NCBI RefSeq assembly: GCF_002078875.1
Contig: NC_034411.1
Coordinates: forward strand, 49,597,620-49,661,619
Origin: Numida meleagris
Lineage: Eukaryota > Chordata > Aves > Galliformes > Numididae
Reading direction: 5' to 3'
DNA: 64,000 nucleotides
This document shows positions 13,255 through 25,800 of this stretch, piece after piece (position 1 is the first letter of the stretch; each line of letters begins with the position of its first letter). The translations under genes and the position numbers were made by a program. A model generated the notes under the pieces. That model saw nothing but the letters and a program-made list of their open reading frames with translations, ran no database searches and was not told the origin of the DNA.

Positions 13255-16200
13255 GCTATCTTTATCCATTAGTAACACTCCTGTTGTAGAAGTCAAAATC
13301 TACATGGCCTGACACTGTCTTACTAGTTATTACGATGATGTTGGAATAAATCTGTCAGACATGCCTTCCAAGCATCCCTCAGATGACATCCAGTGCTGGC
13401 ATTTGTTTTTCTGCTTTTGAGCAAAATATTTGAGATACGCAACACAAGCCAAATTATTTGTATTGCAGAAGCACCCAAAATGTGTGTAGCTCTGTTTCTA
13501 TTCAGATGGTATTGACACAAACTATTCAGAAAAATTCTGTTTCTACCAAGCACCAAGTCAAGGTTATAAAAAAAGCCTGGAAAAGAAACTTTTTGCCTTC
13601 CATTTCTCACATTGGTCACCATCTTTAACATATCCACTGACTGTCTGTTTGACTGCCTGCCACAATCTGCACTTCAATGGGCAATGAATTGACAGGCAAT
13701 ATGAAATTAGCAATAGTGCTACAAAAATTTGCCTAGAAAATCAATGATTACTTAATCACTGATCTCACTCTGAAGCATTAGGAATAACATTGCCTCAAAA
13801 TAATTATAGCAGTGCTCGAAGCACTGTCCTGTGTCAAGGAGACAGCCTTATATAATAGTCCTAAATTATCACATTACTTCTAACTGAGGTTGTTGTAATG
13901 ATGCAGGGGAAAAATAATCACAACAATTCGTAATTGTCCTTTGGGTTACTAGAGATCAATTTAATCTGGCAGAACCTTATCATTACCAACTAATTAATCA
14001 GATCTAGTCAGTTATTCAACTGGTTAATTAAATGTCTAAATCAACTGTCCAACTTGCAGAATCTAATAAAGTATACATATTAAAAAATAAGTCATAATTT
14101 TCAGAGAATACTTTCAACTTTGGCCACAATGGATAAATTTAAGCATATTAAATAAAAATTAACCTTTGAAAAGCTGCAAAATTTCTTATAGCAGGCCTAG
14201 CAGTAAGAAAATCCATCTGCTGCATTATAACACTGTCAGTTACAACATTAGTTTTAAAGGCATTTGAAAATGATTCACTCCCCTCACCTGCAAGCAATTC
14301 AAAAAGACAACTTCTGGCTCTGTTTGGGTGAGGGCCAGGACAAACTGGAACAAAGTTCACAGCTCCTGCCTCTGACGCAAAGAGGGTTTCAAGACATTGG
14401 CCTGACTGGATGGCGGGCAGCCTCAGTCAGCTCGGCCAGGGAGCCAGGAGTGAGTGGCAGTGGACAGGCACTGACAGCTCCAAGAAAGCAGCTGCCTTCT
14501 TAAGGAGAGTGGCTGGGAAGAAAGACAATGTTCAATAGAGTAGAGGTGTTCCAGTTGCCTCTGGGGCCTCCCGGGTGAAAAAAAGAGAGCTCAGAAATTA
14601 GCAAAGCATTTCTGCACCAAACATGAATTTGCATGCTGACTCCTTGCAACATTGAGCTGATTCCTAGTGCTGTTTTGCTCTTGGAAAGTCAAGGAAATGC
14701 CAAACAAAAACAACTGACAAAAGAGAGAGCATTGTTCTTTGCTCTGTTCTTCAGATCAGCCATTCAGCAAACACAGCCTTGATGGAACACAGCAAGGTCC
14801 AGCACCAAAAGAGCAAACAAGAGGGATGTCCCCTCAACACAAAGGCCCAGAACAACTACATTAATGCTAAATGCAAAAGGTGGCAGTGGCGGGAACCTGA
14901 GCCATCCTCACTGGAATTCTGTTCTGATTTGCTATGAAGGCATTGCAGAAGATTTTATGCACCTTTTACTTATGAAAAGTAGGAATGTCAGCAATAGTCT
15001 GCTGCAAAGCATTTTGTAAATGTGGAGGTCAAGATTCAGAGGAAAAAAAAAGAAAAAAAGTAAAGGTATTTTCATCAAAATGAAACAAAATTGCTAAACC
15101 AAGAATATTTAAAAAATAAATCTTCCAATGGGCGCTGACCAGTTCCTTTGGCGTGCCCATCATCCCTCAGCATCCTTTCACCAGGGACAGGAAAGGAGTC
15201 TGCTTGGCACATCCTAGCTTCCAGCTCTGCCCCATACTTCCCCAAGAACAAAGCAACTTTTGGGGCCTCACACTAGCACACAGTGGGATATTCTTTTTGG
15301 ATAATTTTTTATTCTCCTCCTCACCCCAAGTCACCATGGGAATGTAAATTGTCCTCAGAGAGAAGTGCTGTGGAGAGAGCTTAGGTACCTGCACCTGCTC
15401 CTGCCATGACTCTGCATTGCTGCCTGGGGACACCACAGCCCCACTCCAGTACCAGCAGAGCCAGCATGCAGGCAGCCATCATTTGACTCAAGAACATGGA
15501 GCCAAGACTGGAGTAGAAACCAGCTGGCCCATTCTATGCATGCAACTCCTCTCTCTCTAGGGCACCAGAGATGGAATCTTCTCCTATACCTCAAAACCAG
15601 AGTTACCTGAGCAGTATGATCAGCCCTGACAAGAGGTGAAACAAGGACATTCGGTCCCATTATGGTTGTATGCTGTGTAATACATCAGGATAACAGAAGC
15701 ACATTTCCAGCTCCTGTGTTTGAGAAAAAAAAAGGTAAAAAAATTGCTGCTGTTTGCATACTCTGAAGTTTAGGTGTGAATCTTCTCCTTCCTTTCACCC
15801 AGGCAATGCTCACTGTATGTATACAAAACGCCAACATTCACACCTTCAGAGAAACCTCAAGAGAACGGCTTTTTAAAAAGCAAAGCAAAATCATTATACT
15901 GATCTTTACGAGAATGAAGCAAGCAAGAAACATCTTCTTCCATCAAAGACTTCCACTCCATGTTTAAAGTTCACAAAAAAAAAAAAAAGAACAACAAAAA
16001 AAAAGATATGAGTCCTGCCTGATTTTTCATTAAGGGGCCAGGAGCACTGAAGAATTTATATTCCTTCTACCCACCGCAGTACACAAAATACACAAGCGGT
16101 ACTTAAGTCACAACACTGCAATAGACCAATCCTAGTGAGAGGTACAGCAATGGCAAAGTGTCCTGACAGACTGCAACACAGGAGGGTGAAACTGCTCCTG

Positions 16201-16872
16201 GACTGCAAAGAAAACTGGTTGGCCGTAGAAATGTGCATGTTCTCTTCTTTCCCCTCACCATGGGTGAGGGGCATTTCTCCAGGAATAAGAAAGTGAAGAA
16301 AATTTGGACTGCTCACATCAGTGCTTTACCAGAGAAATTTAACTGGCATTGATGCCTAAATTCAACATCCAGGTCCACATGCTAGCTTATAACACAGAGT
16401 TTCTAGGACAGGGAGGCCAGCAAGTTGGGTGTGAAGCTGGCAGGCCAGCTTCATACTTCTAAGCTAGATCAAATATGGACTGCTGAGAGGTGGAAAAATC
16501 ACCTCTGGGATAAAAGCTCAAAGATAAGACAAGAAAAATGTTCTTATAAACACTTTGCCCTGCAAATCCAACTTAATCAGCAGTGGCTTCCCTGCTTCTA
16601 GGTGATTTCAGCAATAGATTTCATTTTCTGTTAATCTTGCGAACTCCCACTGTATGTTCAAATTACCATCAGCTCTTTTTCATTTTAACTAATGTTTGCA
16701 ATGAGCAATAGGAGAAACCCAAGTAAGAAGAGCACAGTAAGAAATATCCACTATAGATAGCCTCCCACCAGTGTGAAAAAAGGGTCTTGTCCAACATGAG
16801 TAGCGTAACCAAGTGGCTGTAGGAGATGAAATAAAATTTAGAAAGATTACCGGGTGCAAATGTTTGCTTCAG

Positions 16873-16912
16873 TGTTTTTCTGCAGACTTCAGCGCTTTTC
16901 TGCAGACTTCAG
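16873..16912. repeat. 20-bp tandem duplication
   Basis: Two adjacent 20-base units share TTTTCTGCAGACTTCAGC and differ at one position near the start. It looks like a recent local duplication. Confidence 0.85.
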
Positions 16913-18867
16913 CTCCTCTAGACATCCAAGATTTGCTATCACTCTTGTTTCTTAAACACTATAGCCCTTTCCAGAACATCCGCACACAGAAATAAATCAT
17001 TAAAAATTACAATTTTATAGTGCCGCAAATGTAAGCCTATATTAGACACTTGCTTCAGTTTCTCGAAACTTACACAAGTGAACACTCCCTCACTCCTTTT
17101 CTGAGAGTCTGCCCTCATTGCAGTAAAATCTGAAAGTAGAGCAGGGAGCATTTTTCTAAAAGAGTGGGTAATGTAGAAGTACTGTTTACAGCAAACCAAA
17201 AATTGAACTTTTCACAAGAACAGTTTCTAGGTTTTCTCAGAAGATTTTGATTTTCAGATGTCACTAGCTGTATTTTGCCAAACTTTTTCCCTCTAAAATC
17301 CACCACATTGTGGTTCCCCCAATATTTTAGGCAATTTCAAGTCCCTGCCTCTCTCCTTCAAAGGAGAGATTCTCTCTCTCCTCTGTTTTTCTGATGAACT
17401 AGTACCATGCATTTTGTCACCTTTTCCATTTGGATGAGAGTAGTCTGATGTAAAGTACCTCCATTTTTTTTAACTTAACTCCTATACAGGTATATTTCAA
17501 GTTTTACAGAAGAAAAGTAAATAGCCAAAGTAACGATTAGACCTTACAGTGATAACAAATATTAACAAATGCAAAATAAATTTAGTATTATCAAATATTT
17601 AGTGACAGTTTATGGCTCACAATAACTGTAGACTCAATAGTTAATCTTACTTTTATGATCCTCTTTCAATAAATCATTTCTAATTGTTGCTTGAGTTTTC
17701 CCTTTCATGCCATGTGCCATTTTGGCAACAAAATCAACCATGTTAGAATAACTAATTAATGAGCAGTAAATGCCTGGAGAAAACTACCCCATGCTCAGTA
17801 TTTCCCTTTGCAGAGCTATAATTTACACCAGTTAAAGAGTCTGAGACTAATACAAGGATTTGAAAAGTCCATAATTTAAATTGTCTCATTTGAAATCAAC
17901 TCACTTGATGACACAACTTTAAGCACACACTTTTTCTGATCTTTCATGCTTTCCTCAAGTGCTATGACACATCCTGTTTGTGCTGGCAGCTAAATAGCTT
18001 CTTGTGCTTTCTGACCAGATGTTACAATTTAGGACATCTGTTTTGCAATCATTATCAAGACCAACATAGTTATAATTCTCCTGCCCTGTTGAAGTCTTTG
18101 AAAAGATTTGAAAAAATTGAAAGGTCTCTGAAAGATTTGGATACAGCTCCTCTATGCAAATCACCAGCAGAACACAACTGAGTTACTACTTCAAAATGAG
18201 CAATGGTGCTTTTGAGGTACATGGGCACAATCAGAAACACCTCAACAAGGAGACACAGCTCTGAGGGGAGTATTTGAATGTAAAATCCTGCACAATAAGA
18301 GTAAACGTTCTCTTTCTGGAGAAATCCATTACTCTCCACTGCTTAAAATCTGAAATTACACACATTATATTACATTTAGTAATGAGAATTAACTTGAAAA
18401 AAGTATGAGCAAGATAAGGTTCACACTCAAGTGAACTTAACATACCAAAATGAAGACCTTAAATTCTATCAACTACTGCAAAAGTTTTGTTAAACTTAAA
18501 GATGTTAACACCATAACAATGACAACAGAAGACTTTTCATCTTCAAGATATCATTACTCCTATTTTGTACTTTTCCACAGAGAGTCTTAAAGAATACAAT
18601 GTTTTCACTGAATAAGCCTGAAATCTTAAAAGACAATAAGTAGTAAATTTTCTTGAGAATACACTGAAAAAAACGAAGGCGATGGTTTTATCCAGAAACC
18701 TAGATTTGGTTAAATGGCCTAATGACTAAATTACTAGTTAAACAAAAATAAACATTTCCAACTTGTATTTTTTATTTCCTTTTTTCCCGTTAATCTTTTC
18801 TTTTGTCCAAATCTGTACCCCAACATAGGGTGACAAAAGACGTTTAGTGGAATCAAACTTTAATAAA

Positions 18868-19250
18868 AGAGTCTTAGAATGGTTTGGGTTGGGAGGTACC
18901 TTTAAGATCATCTAGTTCCAACCCCCTGCTATAGGCAGGGACGCCTCCCTCTAGACCAGGTTTCTCAAAGCCCCATCCAGCCTGGCCTTGAATGCTTCCA
19001 GGGAGGGGGCATCCACAACCTCATAGAGCAACCTGTTCCAGTGTCTCACCACCCTCACAGTAAAGAATTTCGTCCTGATATCTAGTCTCAATCTACCCTC
19101 TTCCAGTTTAAAGCCATTTCCCCATGTACTGTTGCTACCTGCCCTTATAAAAAGTTCCTCCTCAGCTTTCCTGTAGGCCCCCCCTTCAGTCACAGGAAGG
19201 CCACTGTAAGGTCCCTCCCTTGGAGCCTTCTCTTCTCTGGGCTGAACAAC
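18868..19250 (-). mobile_element. 5'-truncated CR1 LINE (3' end)
   Basis: This is a CR1 non-LTR retrotransposon fragment on the minus strand. The plus strand begins with AGAATGGTTTGGGTTGGGAGG, the reverse complement of the CR1 3' end. On the minus strand a frame from 19274 to 18951 stays open and encodes the C-terminus of CR1 ORF2. It is recognisable by FFTVRVVRHWNRLLYEVV followed by APSLEAFKARLDGAL and NLV. The element is 5'-truncated near 19250, leaving only the tail of ORF2 and the short 3' UTR, so it cannot move by itself. Truncation of this kind is the rule for CR1. The open frame suggests it is not among the oldest copies here. Confidence 0.93.
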
Positions 19251-22200
19251 AATAATACCATAACTAAATTTCATTATGTCCTTGTTTAAAAATATTTTTA
19301 TTTCAAAATCTATTTAACAACTTAAATATTAATTTTGTAATTTGAAAACAACTGATCAATAATGTAAAACACAAATTCATTAGGTTTGAATAGGAAGCCC
19401 ACCTCTCATGGAGTAGATAGAGCTTTTTTCCTCAGTATGTGATATGTTGAGATTTATGAGGAAGAAAAAATCCAAGCTACTCCAAACAAGAAAATCGCAG
19501 TACTTCAAAGAAAAGGACTTACTCTGAATTTTATCTTAAGTGTCTGCCACTTCAGAGTTTAAGCCCCAGTTCCTAGTGGAAGAAAGTGAGCAAACCACAA
19601 GTTTTAGGATCAAGGAATGCTGAAAGGTTGAACTCAATGTAGCCAAGGCTGGAACTCCACAGGGCTTTACAAGTCAGGTCAGTAGTTCAGTAGCTGATCA
19701 AACTGGATGTCAGTCAAGGTTTAAGCACATTTCATAAAGCGTTGCACATGCAACCAATATGTTCTTACTGTATGACTTCATTAAAAGTGAAAGAAGGTGT
19801 GAGAAACAGTGGAGAAAATGTGGAGATTTTAACTGAGAAACCAGTATCCTTACACATCTGCAGGCAGCAATAAAAGGCCCCAACATAATGCAACAGAATA
19901 TTTTATTAAGCAATGTAATGGACCGAAACAGGAGCAAAATAATTTAGTGTGCTGAGCAGCTCTCTCTAAAGCAATGCAAATGTTTCCATCAAGAGGTAAG
20001 CAGGCTAGCACACAACCATCATCTGAAAGTGGATCTTGTCAGAAATCATCAAAGTAGGGGAACTGGAGAAGACCCTATGCACTCAGGACTTAGCTGACGA
20101 AAGAGCAAGGTCTCTCTTCTGTTGTTGCAGAAACCCAAGACCAGAGTTCCATTGCTGTCATCCACTGTTTCCACCGTTCTAGAACTGTGTCTCCATGACG
20201 CTTCTTTGTTGGCAATTTAGTTTATTCCACATACAGACAACATATTCAGAATACAAACAACTAGTGGAGAGCCTTGCATCCCCCTGCAACTGAATATGTT
20301 ATGTGGCACTTTAGAGCACAGCTTCAATCTTAGTCTCAGCGGGAGGGAAAGTGCTTTAAGAGCACTGATTGTGTACCTGGGTGTAATCCACAAGACTCCA
20401 AGATAGAGACACAAGACAAAAATCACACCTGAAAAGAACCCCTCCAGTGAACTAAACTGCTAGTACATAATAATAATAACACTTTCCTCTTCTCCATTCC
20501 ACCCCCTTCACCTCCTTTCCCAATTTCCTATTTGCTCTTAACTGCAAAGATATTCAACAACAAATTCTGGAAATGCAGCTTCCTCCTTACCACAAACATC
20601 TTCACACTGTTGCTTTCTGAGAAAATCTGACTATTTGACATCATCTTCATTCTCCTTGAGCTTTGTAAGATCCACACAAATAATTTGATTGTATTAGGGA
20701 GATACAGAAAGCTCAGACATGCAAGCAAATTAGTATGTGTCTGCTAAGACATATTAACTACGGAAGAGATTTAAGCTAAACAAAATTGCCTAGCAGCAGC
20801 ATTTACTTTAGATTAAGAGAAAATAAGCACAACTAATATGACCCAGCTCATGCAGTACTTTAATGGTGATTTTACTAGGAAGTTATTCCTAGAGGAAACT
20901 CATAGATTTGGATGCACCGAAGAATAAGAACATGAGTTCTCCTGGGACCTCACAATAAGAAATGAGGTTAACGAAGTACCTACACGATGTACCAGAGAAG
21001 AGAACTACATAAAATGATTTACAGTTTTACCACCCAAAACATTGTTAAAGTAGTTTTTTAGTGAAGAATTAGTAACGAGGATTGCAACTTACTTATTTCC
21101 ATTGTAATAGACTCTGTGTGAGGTACTATAGGAACACAGAAGAACAGAGAACGTAATTCTGTTCCCAGCAGCTTCCAGTTTAAGACAAGTTACAGCAGGA
21201 TGTTAGAGACACGAGTCAGAAGTCCAAGATAGTGATGAGACAATAGTCACCAAGATCATGTGTTGGGTCTCAGATAGTGTCAAGGTTTGTGTTAGTGCCT
21301 TAGAAAGGGGCTTAGAAAAATAATGAGATAGTTTTAGGAGTATATGAAAGCACTGTAGGAGGGGAAAGGGGGAATTCAAAATGAGAGTTAAAGCTCAGTT
21401 TATGTCTGACACTGTCCAGAAGTGTAAATAGGCTGGGAGACATCAACAAAGAAGCAGAGAAGAAAATTACCATTGCAGTGAGTTTCTAAGTTTATATGAG
21501 GAGGTGAAATTATTTTGTCAACACCAGAGAATTGTAGATTTCAGTAAATGGAACGTGAGATAATGACAAGTTAGATGACAGTTTATTTGTGTGCTTGGAG
21601 AGTGAAGATGTTTGAGAGTGTGCAAAATTAACCATAGCTTGGAAACAAAGACAGAGAACTGAAGAAGTCACTTGGAACATATTTGCATTATCAGAAGTGA
21701 GAGAGGATGATTTTAGCAGTTGATCATGCTCAGTCCAGCTAAAGGCTGAGCCACAACATATCAGAGAGGCCAAACTGTCAGAAAAAAAGACGACTTTATG
21801 TTATAGGAATAGATTTTCTCTTTACGGATGGAGAATCCAAGCTGATGTTTGTGAACAAAATCACTCAAAGTGCAGAGGACAAATGGATCAGAGGACAGCA
21901 TCCTTTAGTAGACCAAAGACACTATTCTGGGATATACCAGCATCTCCTGAAAGATAATTTGTGTGTCTCAAAAAACAGGTGGAGAATCACTGGCAGATGG
22001 AGTCACAGACAGTAACATTTTAAGTAGAGATTCTCAGAAAAAGAGTCAAATGTAAGTGCTAGGACTAAATGATGGCAGAGAGCAGAGGTTTTTGATGATT
22101 GATTATACTTAATTAAAGAAATAAAAATATACTAGTTGAGAAAAAGGAGGAAGATTAAAGGAGGTTCTAGGGAAAAGGACGGTAAGGAAGATGAACTCTT

Positions 22201-22851
22201 CCCCAAATGAGGAAGCCATATCTTCAGGTAAAGCAGTTGAATGAGGGGTGCTAGTAGGTTGGACTAGGCTATGTCACTTTGTTGATTTTTTCTTCTTGGA
22301 AGCAATCAGCAAGACCTGTTTGGAGATGAAAAAGACAAGAATATAGGGACAAGTGAAGTACAACTTGGCTATGCCAGAGGCAGGGGATGAAGATCAAGTA
22401 GGACAGACATACTTCTATCAGAGGAATTCAGTCTATTCATGGGACGTATCCAGAGATGCCCCACAGCAAAAGCAAAAGAAGCAGATTCTGGAGGGCAGCC
22501 AGACTGAAACTTGATGATAGGAAAGAGAAGGGAACAATTAGAGAGTAGAGGAGGCTGCAGAAGAAAAGTATTTTTAGAAATGCATGTCACTAAGGCACAA
22601 ACACATATAGAAACTTTGAGAATGACAGCTAAAGGAGCTATGCCTTTAACTGCATGCATTGCTTTTCAGAAAAATCCTTGAACAGCAGAAACATGGCTCT
22701 GCTTCAACCGAGAGAGAAACTGAGATGCAGAAAGGGCTAATATATGTATGTTACCTCAGTGCCCATCTCCCTGCTCAGTGATTGTGTAACCACACGCATC
22801 ATGATTTCATTAGCAGTAAGTGATGCAGCAGGCAGGACCCTTTGTCCAGGC

Positions 22852-22892
22852 CCATAAATAGTACTAGCTACATTAGCCATAAATAGTACTAG
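22852..22892. repeat. Short tandem duplication, period 25
   Basis: CCATAAATAGTACTAG occurs twice, 25 bases apart (22852 and 22877). It is a local duplication of no evident function. Confidence 0.85.
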
Positions 22893-25800
22893 GTACCTCA
22901 GCAGATGGCTGAGTGATCCCTTGAAGACATCTCCTTGCACAAAATAATGAAACTATTCAGTCTGTAATTTAGCAGCACAGCCCTCTGCAGTATTCCTTCT
23001 ATGTCCAGAGCCAACAGCAACTGAGAATCTGCTCAGACCACACCATGGCAAGCTGATTTGAAGCATGTTTCATGGTTGTACCACTATTAGAGGGAGTGCA
23101 CAATACTTCTTCTGTACGATTTCTTGTTGTGCTACCACTGCATCTTTATCCAAACCAATCCTCATGTCATTCATTCACAATCAAGACAATAATTTTTTAG
23201 CACGTATAGGAGTACAGAAGAGATGGGCAAAAGGGTCAAGTGGGATCATTTTTCCACCTGGAATTAACAAGGATAAAATAGACCAGAGCAGCTTAACTAT
23301 CACTGAAGTTCTCTAGCCCACACCAGCTCAATGCCTTCCCCAGTAGCCTTTGCAGTAAACACACAGATAGTAGAGAGTATGCCCTGCTGAGCATGCAGCA
23401 CCCACTTGGGGAAAGACACTCAAAAGTGAGAAGTAAATGCTGCTTTCTGACCACTGGACAGCCACACAAGAAATAGATCTCCCAGTAAGCGTGGGGACAA
23501 GCAGCAGGCAGCTTGCACAAGAAGCTCATGAGAACATTAGAAGCCTGGTATAATTGGCTATTACAGTTTATGGAACAAAACTGAGCTGTCACTCTTTTTC
23601 TTGCAGGATCCCATGCAGGTGCAGTCCTGGAGCACATGTTTATGGACAGTATACACTTCAATTTGCCACTTCTCTTTTCCATGCTATTAAATCAGGATGA
23701 CTTGTAAATGAAAAGCAGATGCTGAAGCACTGCGAGTACCCACTCCTCCTGCTTTGAGGAGTAAACTGTTCTCTCTGAGGTGGCAGTGAGACAGAAAGCT
23801 GGGAAAAGTCGAAATGATGAAGCATTTGAAAGCAGAGAACTTCAAAACCTCTGACTTGAGGCACACCACAGGACTGCCTCCTGCTCAAAGGGTGTACACC
23901 CATGTCACCAGAGTCAGCCCCTGGAGAGGGGCACAGTTTCCTTACCAGAAAGAGGCTTTTTGCCTCTAGAAACTGTAAAAAAAAAAGTCACCACAGGGGA
24001 AGGTACAAAAAGAACATTTTATGAGAAAATACCAAACAGTTCCTCTCCCCTTTATGAGTTGTTGCAAATCATTTAAAAATGGTGTAACTAGCAGTCAAGG
24101 AAATCCTACTGAACTGAATTGCAGCTCCTGAGCAGAGACAATGAGCCTTCTGAGAACTCCAATTAATATAACTGACCTCAGTAAAAAAAAAAAAAAAAGG
24201 CTTAACCCTATACCCCAAAAATGACTTACTGGAAGCAAGCAGGTAAGGAAATGATTAAACAAAGTGTTAATCTCAGCTTCCACGGGAGGCACGTTCTGCG
24301 CAGGAAAACTGGAGTCCAGAGATGTAGTCAGTGTTCTGGGTTTTGTGTTTCAGGGCAAAGGACAGAAGATTGTAATTCCAGATGTCCTATTTTTCATAGT
24401 GAGAGTGAACCTATTCACATAGTACTTTTTCTGCCTTTACTGTGTCTATTCATGTCTATGAGAAAAGCATTAAAACTAATGTATTCCAAAATCTTTTCAT
24501 ATTGAAAACAGGAGTCAATCTACCCAGCGCTGTCACCACAAGACATTACATTCTACCCCTATATTGCACAGTAAATACTCTACAAATGATACCAGCCTTG
24601 TACATCTTTAAGAAACTAGTATCAATGAAGGAACTGCTGTTTCCACATTGCATGTTTCTCTTCACAAAAATCTGATTTACCTGATGTAATCATGACTACG
24701 CTGTCACCCTGACCTTTGCTGGACCTTGTTGAAACATAACTGAAGTGAACTTGTCCAAAGTAGAAATTGTTCACATGCATCCTGACACTTGTCCTCACTC
24801 CACAACAAGCCTCACTATTTCTGACGTATTCATTACTTTTAGGTAACCCATTTGCTTTTTTAAACGAAAGTAGAGGGGAAAGGGGAAGCATAAGATCTTC
24901 TACACAGCCATATATAAAGAATTGCAATTACGTGCCAGTGTGAACTTCCTTTATTGTACCAAGTGAATGTCACTTCTCATCGTCTAAAACTAATGTTTTT
25001 GTTTTAAAAAGAATGAAAAAAAGATCACTAGACAGAAACAGCTATGTCCATCACTTAAAAGGAAAGAAAGAAGCCACAGCCTTACCAACAGGGAATTCTG
25101 ACGAAGAGCCACAATTGTCCTGTCATCTCCCATCCCTCACGAAGCAGAGAGGAAACTCTTACAGGAATTGGTTGCAAAGCTGAAATTGCCCAAGAGGAAA
25201 CTGGTGTGTCTTTTACAAGTCATGACTATGCAAACCACAAGCCAGGCATCAAAGTGCTAAAAGCTGCGCCTGTCAGAGCCATTAACACTGGAACCAAGCT
25301 AGGTAGAAATGGAATGGAGGACAGAAAGAAAAAGAAATATTTTCAGAGAGTGAGTTTTAACCATTTTGCTCCACAAATGGAAATTGTTTAAAAACTTTGG
25401 ATCAAGTATTTCTGAGAAAGTCTCTGAGTGTGTTGTGGGAGACAGGAGAACACGGTATAGGTGCTCTGTAACAAATCCCACTGTGCAGGTCTCAGCATAG
25501 TCTCAGTTGCTGACCCATTCCCCAGGTGCCCCTTCAGCCTCGCTCTCCCAGGGGTCCTCCAGGGAAGAACCCTGCACCCAGAAGTACTGAGGGTGCAGGG
25601 CAGCCCAAGCCCAGACATGCTGAGGGAAGCCCTTGGGACAAAAGGAAGGATGGGCATGAAGCACAACCGGTTCTTTTTTTCTGGGTCACCTACAAGGTGT
25701 GTCCCAGGAAACAGCATCCAAATAGGGATGGGGCTAATAGCACGGTCTGCAGAGGAGCACATGGTACTAACAGTTATGCACCAATGATTTTTATTTCCCA

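Larger units (their letters stand above)
5804..18867. other. Noncoding stretch upstream of IPCEF1 exons
   Basis: About 13 kb hold no coding exon I can recognise on either strand. The stretch may be intergenic, an IPCEF1 5' intron with untranslated exons, or the intron of a CNKSR3-IPCEF1 read-through; sequence alone does not decide. It contains a probable MIR/L2-type fossil near 6560-6770, a GTTT repeat, poly-A tracts (13230-13254 and about 15974-15999) and a 20-bp tandem duplication at 16873-16912. Base composition stays AT-rich and no CpG island is visible. The longest open frames (about 100 codons, for example 13323-13637 minus) look random. Confidence 0.7.

Noticed and set aside
14380..14580. 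GC-richer patch as a CpG-island promoter
   Set aside because: CpG dinucleotides are few and no initiator or conserved exon follows.
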